Of a stretch of 56,659 nt of DNA, positions 17,628 to 25,945 are shown piece by piece; positions within the stretch are counted from its first letter, which is position 1, and each line of letters opens with the position of its first letter. Origin of the DNA: an uncultured Campylobacter sp. GTDB lineage: Bacteria > Campylobacterota > Campylobacteria > Campylobacterales > Campylobacteraceae. The translations under genes were made by a program, and so were the position numbers. The DNA lies in NCBI RefSeq assembly GCF_937981295.1, contig NZ_CALJPC010000066.1, positions 1 to 56,659 on the forward strand, read 5' to 3'. The notes below the pieces were generated by a model that saw nothing but the letters and a program-made list of their open reading frames with translations, was not told the origin of the DNA and searched no databases.

Positions 17628-19451
17628 ATGAGCGATATTATCGCATATAAACTTAACGGTGAAATTTATGATACTCAAAGTATCGGCGAGCGCGCTAACG
17701 AGGCGCAGCCGATATATTTCGATAACTCCGAGGACGCGCTTAAAATTCTGCGCCACTCCTGTGCGCACCTTTTGGCGCAGGCGGTGCGCGAGCTTTATCC
17801 GAGCGCTAAATTTTTCGTAGGACCCGCGATCGAGGATGGGTTTTACTACGACATCCGCGTCAGCAAAGATAACGGCGAAAAGCTCGGCGAAGAGGATCTA
17901 AAGACGATCGAAAAAAAGATGCGCGCGCTTGCCGAGGCAAATTTAGAGATTAAAAAGATAGCCTCCACCAAAGAGGCGGTTGCGAAAAAATATTCAAACG
18001 ACGATCTTAAGCAGGAAGTTTTAAAACGTATCCCCGAAGGCCCGGTGAGCTTATACGCGCAGGGCGAGTTTGAGGACATCTGCCGCGGCCCGCATGTGCA
18101 AAATACGAAATTTTTGAAAAATTTTGCCCTTACGCGCATTGCAGGAGCGTATCTCGGCGGCGACGAGAAGCGCGAGATGCTAACTCGCATCTACGGCGTC
18201 GTATTTGCCGACAAAGATAGCCTTAAAAAGCACCTTGCGATGTTAGAAGAAGCTAAGAAGCGCGATCACCGAAAGCTCGGAGCCGAGATGAAATTCTTCA
18301 CCTTCGACGAGCAGATTGGCGCGGGACTTCCGATCTGGCTTCCTGCGGGCACGAGGATGCGTATAAAGCTCGAGGAGCGCCTTTATAGGCAGCTTCGCAA
18401 GCGCGGCTACGAGCCGGTGCGCGGCCCTGAAATTTTAAAATCCGACGCGTGGAAGATCAGCGGGCACTACAGTAACTACAAAGAAAATATGTATTTTACG
18501 ACGATCGAGGATCAAGAATACGGCATCAAGCCGATGAACTGCGTCGGTCATATCAAGGTTTATCAAAGCGAAATCCGCTCATATCGCGATCTGCCGCTTA
18601 AATTTTGCGAGTACGGCGTCGTGCACCGCCACGAAAAAAGCGGCGTCTTGCACGGGCTTTTCCGTGTGCGCGAGTTTACGCAGGACGATGCGCATCTGTT
18701 TGTGATGCCGAGCCAGATCAAAGAAAACGTCTATGAAATTTTAGATTTCGTAGAGCTTTTGATGAAAGCTTTCGGCTTTGAATACGAGCTTGAAATTTCG
18801 ACCAAGCCGCAAAAGGCGGTCGGCGACGACGAGGTTTGGGATATCGCGACGAAGGCTTTAAAAGACGCACTTGACGAAAAAGGCTTAAAATATGGTCTAG
18901 ACGAGGGAGGCGGCGCATTTTACGGACCTAAGATCGACATCAAAATCACCGACGCGCTCGGTCGAAAATGGCAGTGCGGCACGGTGCAGGTCGATTTTAA
19001 CCTGCCTGCGCGCTTCGAGCTTGGCTATATCGACGAAAACAATGAAAAAAAGCAGCCCGTGATGCTGCATCGCGCGATTTTGGGAAGCTTCGAGCGGTTC
19101 GTGGGGATTTTGCTCGAGCACACCGCGGGCGAGCTTCCGTTTTGGATCTGTCCTACGCAGGTATCAATCGTGCCGATCGGTGAAGCGCACGCAGACTACG
19201 CGAAAGAAATTTTAAATTTGCTGCGCGCGGCGGACATTGACGGCGAAATTTTAGATAGAAACGAGACGTTAAATAAACGAATCAGAACGGCTGAAAAGCA
19301 GAAGGTGCCGCTCATCATCGTCCTAGGCGATAATGAAGTTTCGGCTCGCAGCGTGGCCTTGCGCGATCGCAGGGCGCGCGAACAGCGAAATTTAGGGCTG
19401 GATGAGTTTTTAAATTTCGTAAAAGCTAAATTAAACGAGGTGAATTTTTGA
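17628..19451 (+). CDS. thrS: threonyl-tRNA synthetase
   Basis: A 607-residue class II synthetase that charges tRNA-Thr. It shows the N-terminal editing domain (HSCAHLLAQAVRELYP and CRGPHVQNT), motif 1 near GTRMRIKLEE, the zinc Cys in MNCVGHI, motif 2 (VVHRHEKSGVLHGLFRVREFTQDDAH), motif 3 (PVMLHRAILGSFERFVGILLEH) and the anticodon-binding domain at the end. The TGS domain is short, as in other Campylobacter enzymes. An AAAGGA site precedes the ATG. The stop overlaps the start of infC. Confidence 0.97.
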   Translation: MSDIIAYKLNGEIYDTQSIGERANEAQPIYFDNSEDALKILRHSCAHLLAQAVRELYPSAKFFVGPAIEDGFYYDIRVSKDNGEKLGEEDLKTIEKKMRALAEANLEIKKIASTKEAVAKKYSNDDLKQEVLKRIPEGPVSLYAQGEFEDICRGPHVQNTKFLKNFALTRIAGAYLGGDEKREMLTRIYGVVFADKDSLKKHLAMLEEAKKRDHRKLGAEMKFFTFDEQIGAGLPIWLPAGTRMRIKLEERLYRQLRKRGYEPVRGPEILKSDAWKISGHYSNYKENMYFTTIEDQEYGIKPMNCVGHIKVYQSEIRSYRDLPLKFCEYGVVHRHEKSGVLHGLFRVREFTQDDAHLFVMPSQIKENVYEILDFVELLMKAFGFEYELEISTKPQKAVGDDEVWDIATKALKDALDEKGLKYGLDEGGGAFYGPKIDIKITDALGRKWQCGTVQVDFNLPARFELGYIDENNEKKQPVMLHRAILGSFERFVGILLEHTAGELPFWICPTQVSIVPIGEAHADYAKEILNLLRAADIDGEILDRNETLNKRIRTAEKQKVPLIIVLGDNEVSARSVALRDRRAREQRNLGLDEFLNFVKAKLNEVNF

Positions 19452-19969
19452 GCAGAGAGAAAGAGGTTTTTCTAAACGAGGACATTCCGGCTAGCGAAGT
19501 CAGGTGCATAGGCGACAACGGCGAGGTTTACGGCATAATTTCAAAGGCGCAGGCGCTGCAAATCGCCGAGCGAGAGGGCGTGGATCTGGTTTTGATAGCG
19601 CCCGATGCAAAGCCGCCCGTTTGCAAGGTCATGAACTATAGCAAATTTCGCTATCAGCAGGAAAAAAAGCTCAAAGAGGCGAAAAAAAAGCAAAAAATCA
19701 TCGAAGTCAAAGAGATCAAGCTGTCCGCTAAAATCGCTCAAAACGACATTAATTATAAAGTAAAACACGCGAAAGAATTCCTTAGTAGCGGCAAACACGT
19801 CAAACTTCGCGTATTTTTAAAAGGGCGCGAGATGTCAAGCCCAGAAATCGGCGTAAATTTGCTCAATAAAATTTGGGATGAATTTTTCGCAGAAGTGGCC
19901 GATCGCGATAAGGCGCCTGCGCTGGAGGGTCGCTACGTAAATATGCTGATCACGCCGAAAAAGGCGTAG
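19448..19969 (+). CDS. infC: translation initiation factor IF-3
   Basis: A 173-residue protein that binds the 30S subunit and checks initiation. It shows the N-domain (NEDIPASEVRCIGDNGEVYG), the Lys-rich linker (YQQEKKLKEAKKKQK) and the C-domain (LKGREM, EGRYVNMLITPKKA). The start is a TTG (19448-19450) overlapping the thrS TGA in TTGA. A rare initiation codon is a known trait of infC genes and is linked to its autoregulation. The gene pair thrS-infC is the usual order. Confidence 0.96.
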   Translation: MSREKEVFLNEDIPASEVRCIGDNGEVYGIISKAQALQIAEREGVDLVLIAPDAKPPVCKVMNYSKFRYQQEKKLKEAKKKQKIIEVKEIKLSAKIAQNDINYKVKHAKEFLSSGKHVKLRVFLKGREMSSPEIGVNLLNKIWDEFFAEVADRDKAPALEGRYVNMLITPKKA

Positions 19970-20012
19970 CGTAAATTTAACGGTATTTTGCGCCGAGTGC
20001 GGCAAAATTTTA

Positions 20013-20055
20013 AAATTTACGCGCTGTTTTTCCCCGCGGTACAGCGCGTAAATTT
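20013..20055. repeat. 14-bp inverted repeat after infC
   Basis: AAATTTACGCGCTG (20013-20026) and CAGCGCGTAAATTT (20042-20055) are perfect complements around a 15-base loop containing TTTTTCCCC. It lies 43 bases after the infC stop. It may stop or attenuate transcription before rpmI, or simply be one of the AAATTT-armed repeats of this genome. Confidence 0.5.
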
Positions 20056-20249
20056 AAACTAAATAGCAAAATTTTAAAATTTATACAGGCTAGTTTATCT
20101 CTAAATTTAACCCTTTAAATTTGTATAAATTTTTTGGATCCAGCTAAACCGAATCTTAAACGGGCGGCAAAATTTAACTTTAAATTTATCTTGCGTTAAT
20201 TTAAGCTCTAAAATTCCTTAAATTCAAATTTTTCAAAGAAACTTTATTA

Positions 20250-20255
20250 TATACT
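20250..20255 (+). promoter_or_regulatory. -10 box for rpmI-rplT
   Basis: TATACT within TTATTATATACTT, 29 bases before the rpmI ATG in an AT-rich stretch. The 314-base gap after infC holds only AAATTTAA-type repeats, so rpmI-rplT probably has its own promoter here. Confidence 0.45.
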
Positions 20256-20283
20256 TCCCATTCACTTTAAAAAAAGGACGACC

Positions 20284-20475
20284 ATGCCAAAGATGAAAAG
20301 CGTGCGCGGTGCCGTCAAGCGTTTTAAAGCGGGCAAAAACAAGATCAAAAGAGGCTCTGCGTTTCGCAGCCATATTTTGACGAAGATGTCTCAAAAACGC
20401 AAGAGGAATTTGCGCGAGGCCCAATACGTCGATTCTACGAACGTATCTGCGGTTAAAAAAATGCTTTGCAAATAG
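20284..20475 (+). CDS. rpmI: 50S ribosomal protein L35
   Basis: A 63-residue basic protein starting MPKMKS and carrying the L35 signature (VRGAVKRFKAGKNKIKRGSAFRSHILTKMSQKRKRNLR). Length is normal. AAAAAGGA precedes the ATG. It binds 23S rRNA in the large subunit. It is followed 98 bases later by rplT, the standard partner. Confidence 0.96.
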   Translation: MPKMKSVRGAVKRFKAGKNKIKRGSAFRSHILTKMSQKRKRNLREAQYVDSTNVSAVKKMLCK

Positions 20476-20573
20476 TGCGAAGTTAGTTTTTGACGAAAGT
20501 CATTCAAACTCCCCTAAATTCATGGATTTTAGGGCAAGATCCCCAAAGGGACGCCGATTAAGAAAGGATTAAT

Positions 20574-20930
20574 ATGGCAAGAGTAAAAACGGGTATCGTT
20601 AGACGCCGCCGTCACAACAAGGTGCTAAAGCTTGCGCGCGGATTTTATAGCGCAAAACGCAAACATTTCAGAAAGGCCAAAGAGCAGCTGGAGAGAAGCC
20701 TCGTTTACGCCTTCCGTGACAGACGCGCGAAAAAACGCGATTTCCGCAGACTTTGGATAGTGCGCATCAATGCAGCTTGCAGGCTAAACGACATCAGCTA
20801 TTCTAAATTTATAAACGGACTTAGAAAAGCGGGCATCGAGCTTGATAGAAAAATTTTAGCAAATATGGCTATGAACGACGCCGAAGCTTTCGCAACCGTC
20901 GCAAAGAAGGCAAAAGCGGCATTAAAATAA
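20574..20930 (+). CDS. rplT: 50S ribosomal protein L20
   Basis: A 118-residue basic protein with the L20 signature ARVKTGIVRRRRHNKVLKLARGFY and RDRRAKKRDFRRLWIVRINAA. It is needed for early large-subunit assembly and in many bacteria represses its own operon by binding a leader mRNA. The 98 bases between rpmI and rplT contain pairing segments (CCCCTAAATTCATGGATTTTAGGG) that could fold, but I cannot show that they are an L20 site. AGAAAGGAT precedes the ATG. Confidence 0.97.
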   Translation: MARVKTGIVRRRRHNKVLKLARGFYSAKRKHFRKAKEQLERSLVYAFRDRRAKKRDFRRLWIVRINAACRLNDISYSKFINGLRKAGIELDRKILANMAMNDAEAFATVAKKAKAALK

Positions 20931-21058
20931 GCTTTAAAATTTGGTCGCCTTAAGGCGGCTAAATTTTTAAATTTCGACAAAGCTTTTAATTTTAAAAGCG
21001 CGTCCGCAAATTTATCGAAATTTAAGAATTTGGATAATTTTATTTGAGGCGGTGCAGA

Positions 21059-23020
21059 ATGCTAAAGTCTTTGAAAAAAATCGTATCTCTTGCGCTTATC
21101 GGTGCAGCAGGGTTCGGCTATGCGAGCGAGCAGAATTCCTGGGGCTATGCAAACGCGCAAAAATCACCTTCCAACAACACTTCCCGTTCCGATGTAATGA
21201 GCGCTGCGGATAGCTTGGGCGCGAAATTAAGCAGGCGCGACGCAGCTAGCGATAACTCCGCGAGCGACGAGTATGAAAACTCATTTCGTATCAAGCTCGA
21301 ATATGCAAGAGGCTTTGCTAAAAAGGGTTCATATTCGGGCAGACTTAATAATCAGCGCGTTATGATGCCTGCGTTTCGCTGGACGGGTAATAGCGGCGTA
21401 AATGCCGAGTTTTGGAACGGCATTACCAATATAGGCGGCGCGCTGGTTCCTTACGTGGCTTTCGGCTCTTACGAGGCGGCGATACCGGGCGATCAAACTA
21501 CGCAATATCTGGTCAGAAGGGACGAAGACGCCGTTCAGATGAAGCGAAATATTGCGGCGGGCATAGCAAATTTAGGCTATACCTATACCAAAAATTCTAC
21601 TAGAAATCTAAATTTGGTCTATGCCGATATCGATAATTTCGTAAATTTCTACGGCAGAGAAAATATCGCAGGATACTTTATCGACGAAGTCAATACCGAG
21701 AATAATCCCGCAACTATTGCCTATATGGAGAGTATCTACAATTATATCAAGACCAAATACCCCGGAATGCTAGTTTTGGCAAATAACGGCTGGGGCGTGC
21801 GCGACGCCATAGCCCCTTATGCGGACGTTTGGATGCTGCAAGAGGTGAGCGCGGACGACTACATAAACCACTATCGTCCTAGAACCTCTGAGTTTGAAAA
21901 AGACCCGGCAAATTCCTCTAAAATTTTGCACGTCATATACAACGCAAGACCCGATCAATACGACGAGATCATAAGATTATCTCGCGAGCGCAATGCGGCG
22001 AATTTATTCATCACTTCCGATACGAATGCCTATCCTAGCGGATACGATGATCTGCCTACCTATTTTGAAGCGCTGATGCTGGCGATCAATAACTTCACGC
22101 CTAAAAACGGCAGCCTGTTTTCGCAGGTCGCAAGAGGCGGCAACCGCATAGGCATCGAGATGCCGCGCTCGAAGGTCGATCTGGATCTTACCAAGCTAGC
22201 AAGAAATTCCGCTTATAAAAATTTAGCCGATACCGACGGGCAGGAGTTTAACGTAAACGTAAGCGCGATTGGAAACTACGGCGGGGATTACAAAGACCGC
22301 TCGGGCGGCGTCAAATACGATCACAAGAGCGACGGAATTTTACTCGGAGCCTCCAAGAGAGTGGATGATCTTACGCTGGGCGTGATCTTTGGGTATCAAA
22401 AATCGGACGCTTGGTACGAGGGTAAATTCGACGGTGTCAAAGAAAACATCAAATCCTACGAGCTCGGTCTGGTGGGCAGATACGATTTTAACGAGAACGT
22501 GGATCTGGCGGTCAATTTAACATATTCGACGAACGATCATAAATTTGAAACCAACAACGGATTCGGCGCTATCCACGGCGCGAAATACAAGTCGCAAATT
22601 TGGGATTTCAGTACGAGGGCAGGGTATAAATTCTTATTTGAAAACGGCTACATTAAGCCATATTTGGGGCTTGGAGCGATTATGGTGAACGAGGACGCGA
22701 TCTCTAGGCTTAAATTTAGCTCCGCTTCAAAAACCGCGCCGAACGGCACCGCGGGAATTTACGCGATCAAGGCTTTCGGCGATCTGCAGATATTCGCAAA
22801 TGCGGAGTACGAGCATCGATTTAGCGGCGATTCGTATCATGCTAGCAGAAAGTATTCGGACAGATACGACGTGGAGGGGCTTGATTATTCTAGCGGCGTA
22901 TTTAACGGCGCGATCGGACTGAAATATAAGATCCTTCAAAGCGTCGCACTTAGCGCATCATACGAGCTAAGCGAGAGCAAAAATAGCCTGGCAAGAGCAG
23001 GGGTAGAGGCGGAATTTTAA
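21059..23020 (+). CDS. spherulin-4-like glycosidase domain fused to a C-terminal outer-membrane beta-barrel
   Basis: A 653-residue secreted protein. The ATG at 21059 gives a clean signal peptide (residues 1-22, ending YAS). Residues ~95-360 look like the spherulation-specific family 4 / GH135-type TIM barrel: MPAFRWTGN, LVPYVAFGSY, NLVYADIDNF, then AGYFIDEVN with candidate acids Asp209-Glu210, LVLANNGWG, DVWMLQEVS. Residues ~390-653 are amphipathic strands (VNVSAIGNYGG, LGASKRVDDLTLGVIFGYQ, ending GVEAEF), an autotransporter-type barrel. This predicts a glycosidase tethered at the cell surface, perhaps acting on galactosamine-containing exopolysaccharide. The activity is inferred. Confidence 0.7.
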   Translation: MLKSLKKIVSLALIGAAGFGYASEQNSWGYANAQKSPSNNTSRSDVMSAADSLGAKLSRRDAASDNSASDEYENSFRIKLEYARGFAKKGSYSGRLNNQRVMMPAFRWTGNSGVNAEFWNGITNIGGALVPYVAFGSYEAAIPGDQTTQYLVRRDEDAVQMKRNIAAGIANLGYTYTKNSTRNLNLVYADIDNFVNFYGRENIAGYFIDEVNTENNPATIAYMESIYNYIKTKYPGMLVLANNGWGVRDAIAPYADVWMLQEVSADDYINHYRPRTSEFEKDPANSSKILHVIYNARPDQYDEIIRLSRERNAANLFITSDTNAYPSGYDDLPTYFEALMLAINNFTPKNGSLFSQVARGGNRIGIEMPRSKVDLDLTKLARNSAYKNLADTDGQEFNVNVSAIGNYGGDYKDRSGGVKYDHKSDGILLGASKRVDDLTLGVIFGYQKSDAWYEGKFDGVKENIKSYELGLVGRYDFNENVDLAVNLTYSTNDHKFETNNGFGAIHGAKYKSQIWDFSTRAGYKFLFENGYIKPYLGLGAIMVNEDAISRLKFSSASKTAPNGTAGIYAIKAFGDLQIFANAEYEHRFSGDSYHASRKYSDRYDVEGLDYSSGVFNGAIGLKYKILQSVALSASYELSESKNSLARAGVEAEF

Positions 23021-23324
23021 TTTTTATAGAATTTAACGCAAGCTCTAAGCGGACGACATAGAGCCTAGAGATAGAATCCCTTTATAGCAAGCGGAATTTT
23101 ACAAAAATCCGCGTTCAAATTTCATTTAGAACTCCGCCTAAAATTTTAAAATTCCAGCTGTGGATTTCGTTTATATATTTTCTCGCTTTTAAATTTCATA
23201 CACTATCGTTTTTATGCTACTTTCAATATAAGGAACAATGCAGAATTTTGCTGGAATTTTGCACGTGTAAAATTTTATAAAATCCGGATTAATTAAAATC
23301 GCTAAGGCTAAGACGATGAGGTAG
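23021..23324. other. intergenic, no gene seen
   Basis: AT-rich spacer between converging genes with AAATTTT words. No gene or RNA recognised. Confidence 0.4.
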
Positions 23325-23350
23325 AATTTTGCGGATCGCTCCGCAAAATT
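23325..23350 (-). terminator. 11-bp hairpin after the DsbC-like gene
   Basis: AATTTTGCGGA and TCCGCAAAATT are perfect complements around a TCGC loop, 9 bases beyond the stop of the leftward gene. No long T-tract follows on the minus strand, so it could act as an RNA-stabilising stem as well as a terminator. Confidence 0.55.
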
Positions 23351-23359
23351 TAAGAGAGA

Positions 23360-24073
23360 TTATTTTAGCTTGTCTAGTTCGATGATGTAAGGCACCGAGT
23401 TTACCCCCGCATCGAAGTATTTGGCAGCTAGGGCTTTTGCAGCGTTTAGCTCAGCAGCGCTTACGTCCTTGGCGCCTGCTTTGTTATCTTCAGCGTAATA
23501 TTTTTTAAAAACCGCTATCTTTTGCTCGTCGGTTTTAGCATTTTTGATCTCTTTGTAGATGAGTGCGGATTTTGCGTGGCCGTCGTCGCCGTGAACGGAG
23601 GTCATGACGATATCGACATTGTTATTTTTTAACGTTTCTTCGATCCTTGCCATCTCTTTGCGGCAGAATGGGCACAAAGCGTCCGTCAGCATTAAAATCG
23701 TAGGCTTTTTAGGATCGTTTCCTAGTTTGATGATATTGTCTTTGCTCTCTGCTTTGAAGACCTTACTTAGCTGTCCTGCAATGCGGTCTTGTTTGATCTG
23801 CTCCTTATAGACTACGCGTTTTTTAGGATCGATGATATCGGTAAAGATCAGATCGCCTTGGGTGAAAATGATCTCCTCTTGCGACATATTGCCTTGAGAA
23901 ATCTTTAAAACGACCGCCTCTACGCCCTTTGGCTCGCTAAGCGGGATGCGCTCGGCGACCTTTATTTCGATGCCTTGAGGCGCACCGCCGTAGATGGATA
24001 GAATTTCGCTGTCGCTTAAAGCCGCGTTTAGGCTCGCTGCGAGCGCAACTGAAGTTAAAATAGCTTTTTTCAT
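23360..24073 (-). CDS. DsbC-like periplasmic thiol-disulphide protein (CPFC)
   Basis: A 237-residue secreted thioredoxin-fold protein. The start is placed at MKKAILTSVALAASLNA, a good signal peptide with a GGAAAAAA leader; the 13 residues before it are spacer. The active site CPFC sits in LMLTDALCPFCRKEM, followed by VMTSVHG and the cis-Pro region NSVPYIIE. The N-terminal ~100 residues form a DsbC/DsbG-like dimerisation region. It should rearrange or reduce disulphides in the periplasm. It lies directly downstream of selB on the same strand. A close relative begins at 55966. Confidence 0.82.
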   Translation of the reverse strand: MKKAILTSVALAASLNAALSDSEILSIYGGAPQGIEIKVAERIPLSEPKGVEAVVLKISQGNMSQEEIIFTQGDLIFTDIIDPKKRVVYKEQIKQDRIAGQLSKVFKAESKDNIIKLGNDPKKPTILMLTDALCPFCRKEMARIEETLKNNNVDIVMTSVHGDDGHAKSALIYKEIKNAKTDEQKIAVFKKYYAEDNKAGAKDVSAAELNAAKALAAKYFDAGVNSVPYIIELDKLK

Positions 24074-24124
24074 TTTTTTCCTTTGCAAAAAATTCCGCGC
24101 ATTGTAGTGCAAAATTTTAAATTT

Positions 24125-25945
24125 TTACTTTTTCAAATAGCGTTTATTGTCGATCGTCACGATATTTCCCATTTTATCTAGGTATTCGAGATAGCAGATG
24201 ACGAATTTCCTGCTAAGCCCAAGCTCCTCTTTGGCGTTCGTGACGTTTACGAAGCCCTCTTTTTCGATGATCGCGTAGAGGCGCTTGATCGCTAGGGCTA
24301 AATTTTCAGCCTCTACGAAGAGATTGTGCGCGAGACGGACGACCTTTTTGGCGTAGGTCAGCTTCTTTAGCGCGTCATCGCCGCTACTGCGGTCAATCTC
24401 CAGCTCGTCATAGACGTTATAAGGCGCTAATGGCGCTATGCCGCCCTTTTTGATGAGATCAAAAATTTTACTCTCCAGGCTCTGTTTGAGCGTGTCAAAA
24501 TCCACCCCCGATTTTACGTAAACTCCGCCCTTTTTGGAGACGATGCCGCTCCGCTCAAGCTCGCTAAGAGCGCGCGCGGCAAGCTCCTCGCTGGCCCACG
24601 ATAGCTTTAGGGCGATCGAGGCGGGCGAAAAGATCGCGTAGTCGTTTTTTGAGACGATAAATTTTATGAGATTTTTTACGTCCTCGATCGCGCTTAGATC
24701 GTAAACGCATAAATTTGCCTCGTCAAAATACGTCCCTTCTAAGCCGCGCGCGATCTTTACCGCTTCGTCGTATTCCATCCCGAAGCGCTGATACGCCGAA
24801 AATAGCCCGAATCCATGCTTGTGAAAGAGGCTTAAAATTTTAAACGCTTCGGTAAAATTTCGCTTCAAAAGCGCGGTGAGAAGTACGGCTTTGCTCTGCT
24901 TTTTTAGCGGCTCGACTACGGCGTTTAGCACGCGTCCTCCGCCGATTACGCGCGAGTTTGACAAGCAAACGAAGGGCTCGCCGAATTTTAAAAACATCGT
25001 TTTATCAAATTTAAAGCTTACGAGTTTCTCGCCGCTTGGAAGTTCCTTTAAAATGAGCGCTTTTGCTGCGCTTTGCTTGCTTCCGACGCAAAACAGCACG
25101 TCTTGATTATGCGAAATTTCGCCGCTAAAGGTGCAGTCCGCTTCATTAAAGCCGCGGAAAAAGCCTTTTTTGCTTAGGATTTGCCCCTTTTGCAGCTCGC
25201 TCGTTTTGGCGTCCAGACTTAGCGCGACGCGGTTTGGAGCCTGCGCTAGCGGCGTATCCTCGTCGTGGATCTGCACGCTTTTGACGTTAAAAATTTTACC
25301 CAGATCGCAGTTATAAAGCTTTTCGCCCTTTGAAATCGCGCCGTTAATGAGGCTGCCCGTTACGATGGTGCCGAGCCCCTTAAGCGAAAAGACGCGGTCG
25401 ATGTAGTAGTGCACCACGCCGCCTCCTTGGCGCTGCGCGGGCTTGATATTGAAGAGATAGTTTTTCAGCTCAGCGATGCTTGCGGGATCTTTTATGCTGA
25501 TAAAAAAGGTGTTTAAAATTTGCAAATCTTTAAATTTGCAGATATATTCCTTGCACTGCGCCGCGACCTCGGATTTGCGCGCGTCGTCCGCTAGATCGCA
25601 CTTGCTGATGCATAAGATCACGCTTTTTACTCCAAGCAGCGATAAAATTTGAATATGCTCTTTACTTTGCGGCATTAGCCCGTCGTCCGCGGCGACTACT
25701 AGCATCGCAGCGTCGAAGGCATACGCGCCGCTAATCATCGTCTTTACTAGATTTTCATGCCCGGGAACGTCGATGAAAGCGACGTTAGTATCCCCCGAGC
25801 GCAGATGCGAAAAGCTAAGATCGATCGTGATGCCACGTTCTTTTTCGCTCGGCATTCGGTCTCCTTCAAAGCCGTTTAGCGCCTTGATTAACGCGGTCTT
25901 TCCGTGATCGATATGGCCTGCGGTGCCGATGATTACGCTATTCAT
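24125..25945 (-). CDS. selB: selenocysteine-specific elongation factor SelB
   Basis: A 606-residue GTPase that brings Sec-tRNA to UGA codons next to a SECIS hairpin. GTP-binding motifs: AGHIDHGKT (residues 9-17), DVPGHE, and SKCD in place of NKxD. EF-Tu-like domains 2-3 follow, then C-terminal winged-helix segments (GLFSAYQRFG..., KEELGLSRKFVICYLEYLDKMG) that read the hairpin. Its start overlaps the selA stop by 8 bases, so the two are translationally coupled. Its clients in this window are fdhA and the SelW-like gene. Confidence 0.96.
   Translation of the reverse strand: MNSVIIGTAGHIDHGKTALIKALNGFEGDRMPSEKERGITIDLSFSHLRSGDTNVAFIDVPGHENLVKTMISGAYAFDAAMLVVAADDGLMPQSKEHIQILSLLGVKSVILCISKCDLADDARKSEVAAQCKEYICKFKDLQILNTFFISIKDPASIAELKNYLFNIKPAQRQGGGVVHYYIDRVFSLKGLGTIVTGSLINGAISKGEKLYNCDLGKIFNVKSVQIHDEDTPLAQAPNRVALSLDAKTSELQKGQILSKKGFFRGFNEADCTFSGEISHNQDVLFCVGSKQSAAKALILKELPSGEKLVSFKFDKTMFLKFGEPFVCLSNSRVIGGGRVLNAVVEPLKKQSKAVLLTALLKRNFTEAFKILSLFHKHGFGLFSAYQRFGMEYDEAVKIARGLEGTYFDEANLCVYDLSAIEDVKNLIKFIVSKNDYAIFSPASIALKLSWASEELAARALSELERSGIVSKKGGVYVKSGVDFDTLKQSLESKIFDLIKKGGIAPLAPYNVYDELEIDRSSGDDALKKLTYAKKVVRLAHNLFVEAENLALAIKRLYAIIEKEGFVNVTNAKEELGLSRKFVICYLEYLDKMGNIVTIDNKRYLKK

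Noticed and set aside
20476..20573. L20 autoregulatory leader between rpmI and rplT
   Set aside because: Some pairing segments exist, but I could not identify the known L20-binding pseudoknot or rRNA mimic by eye.
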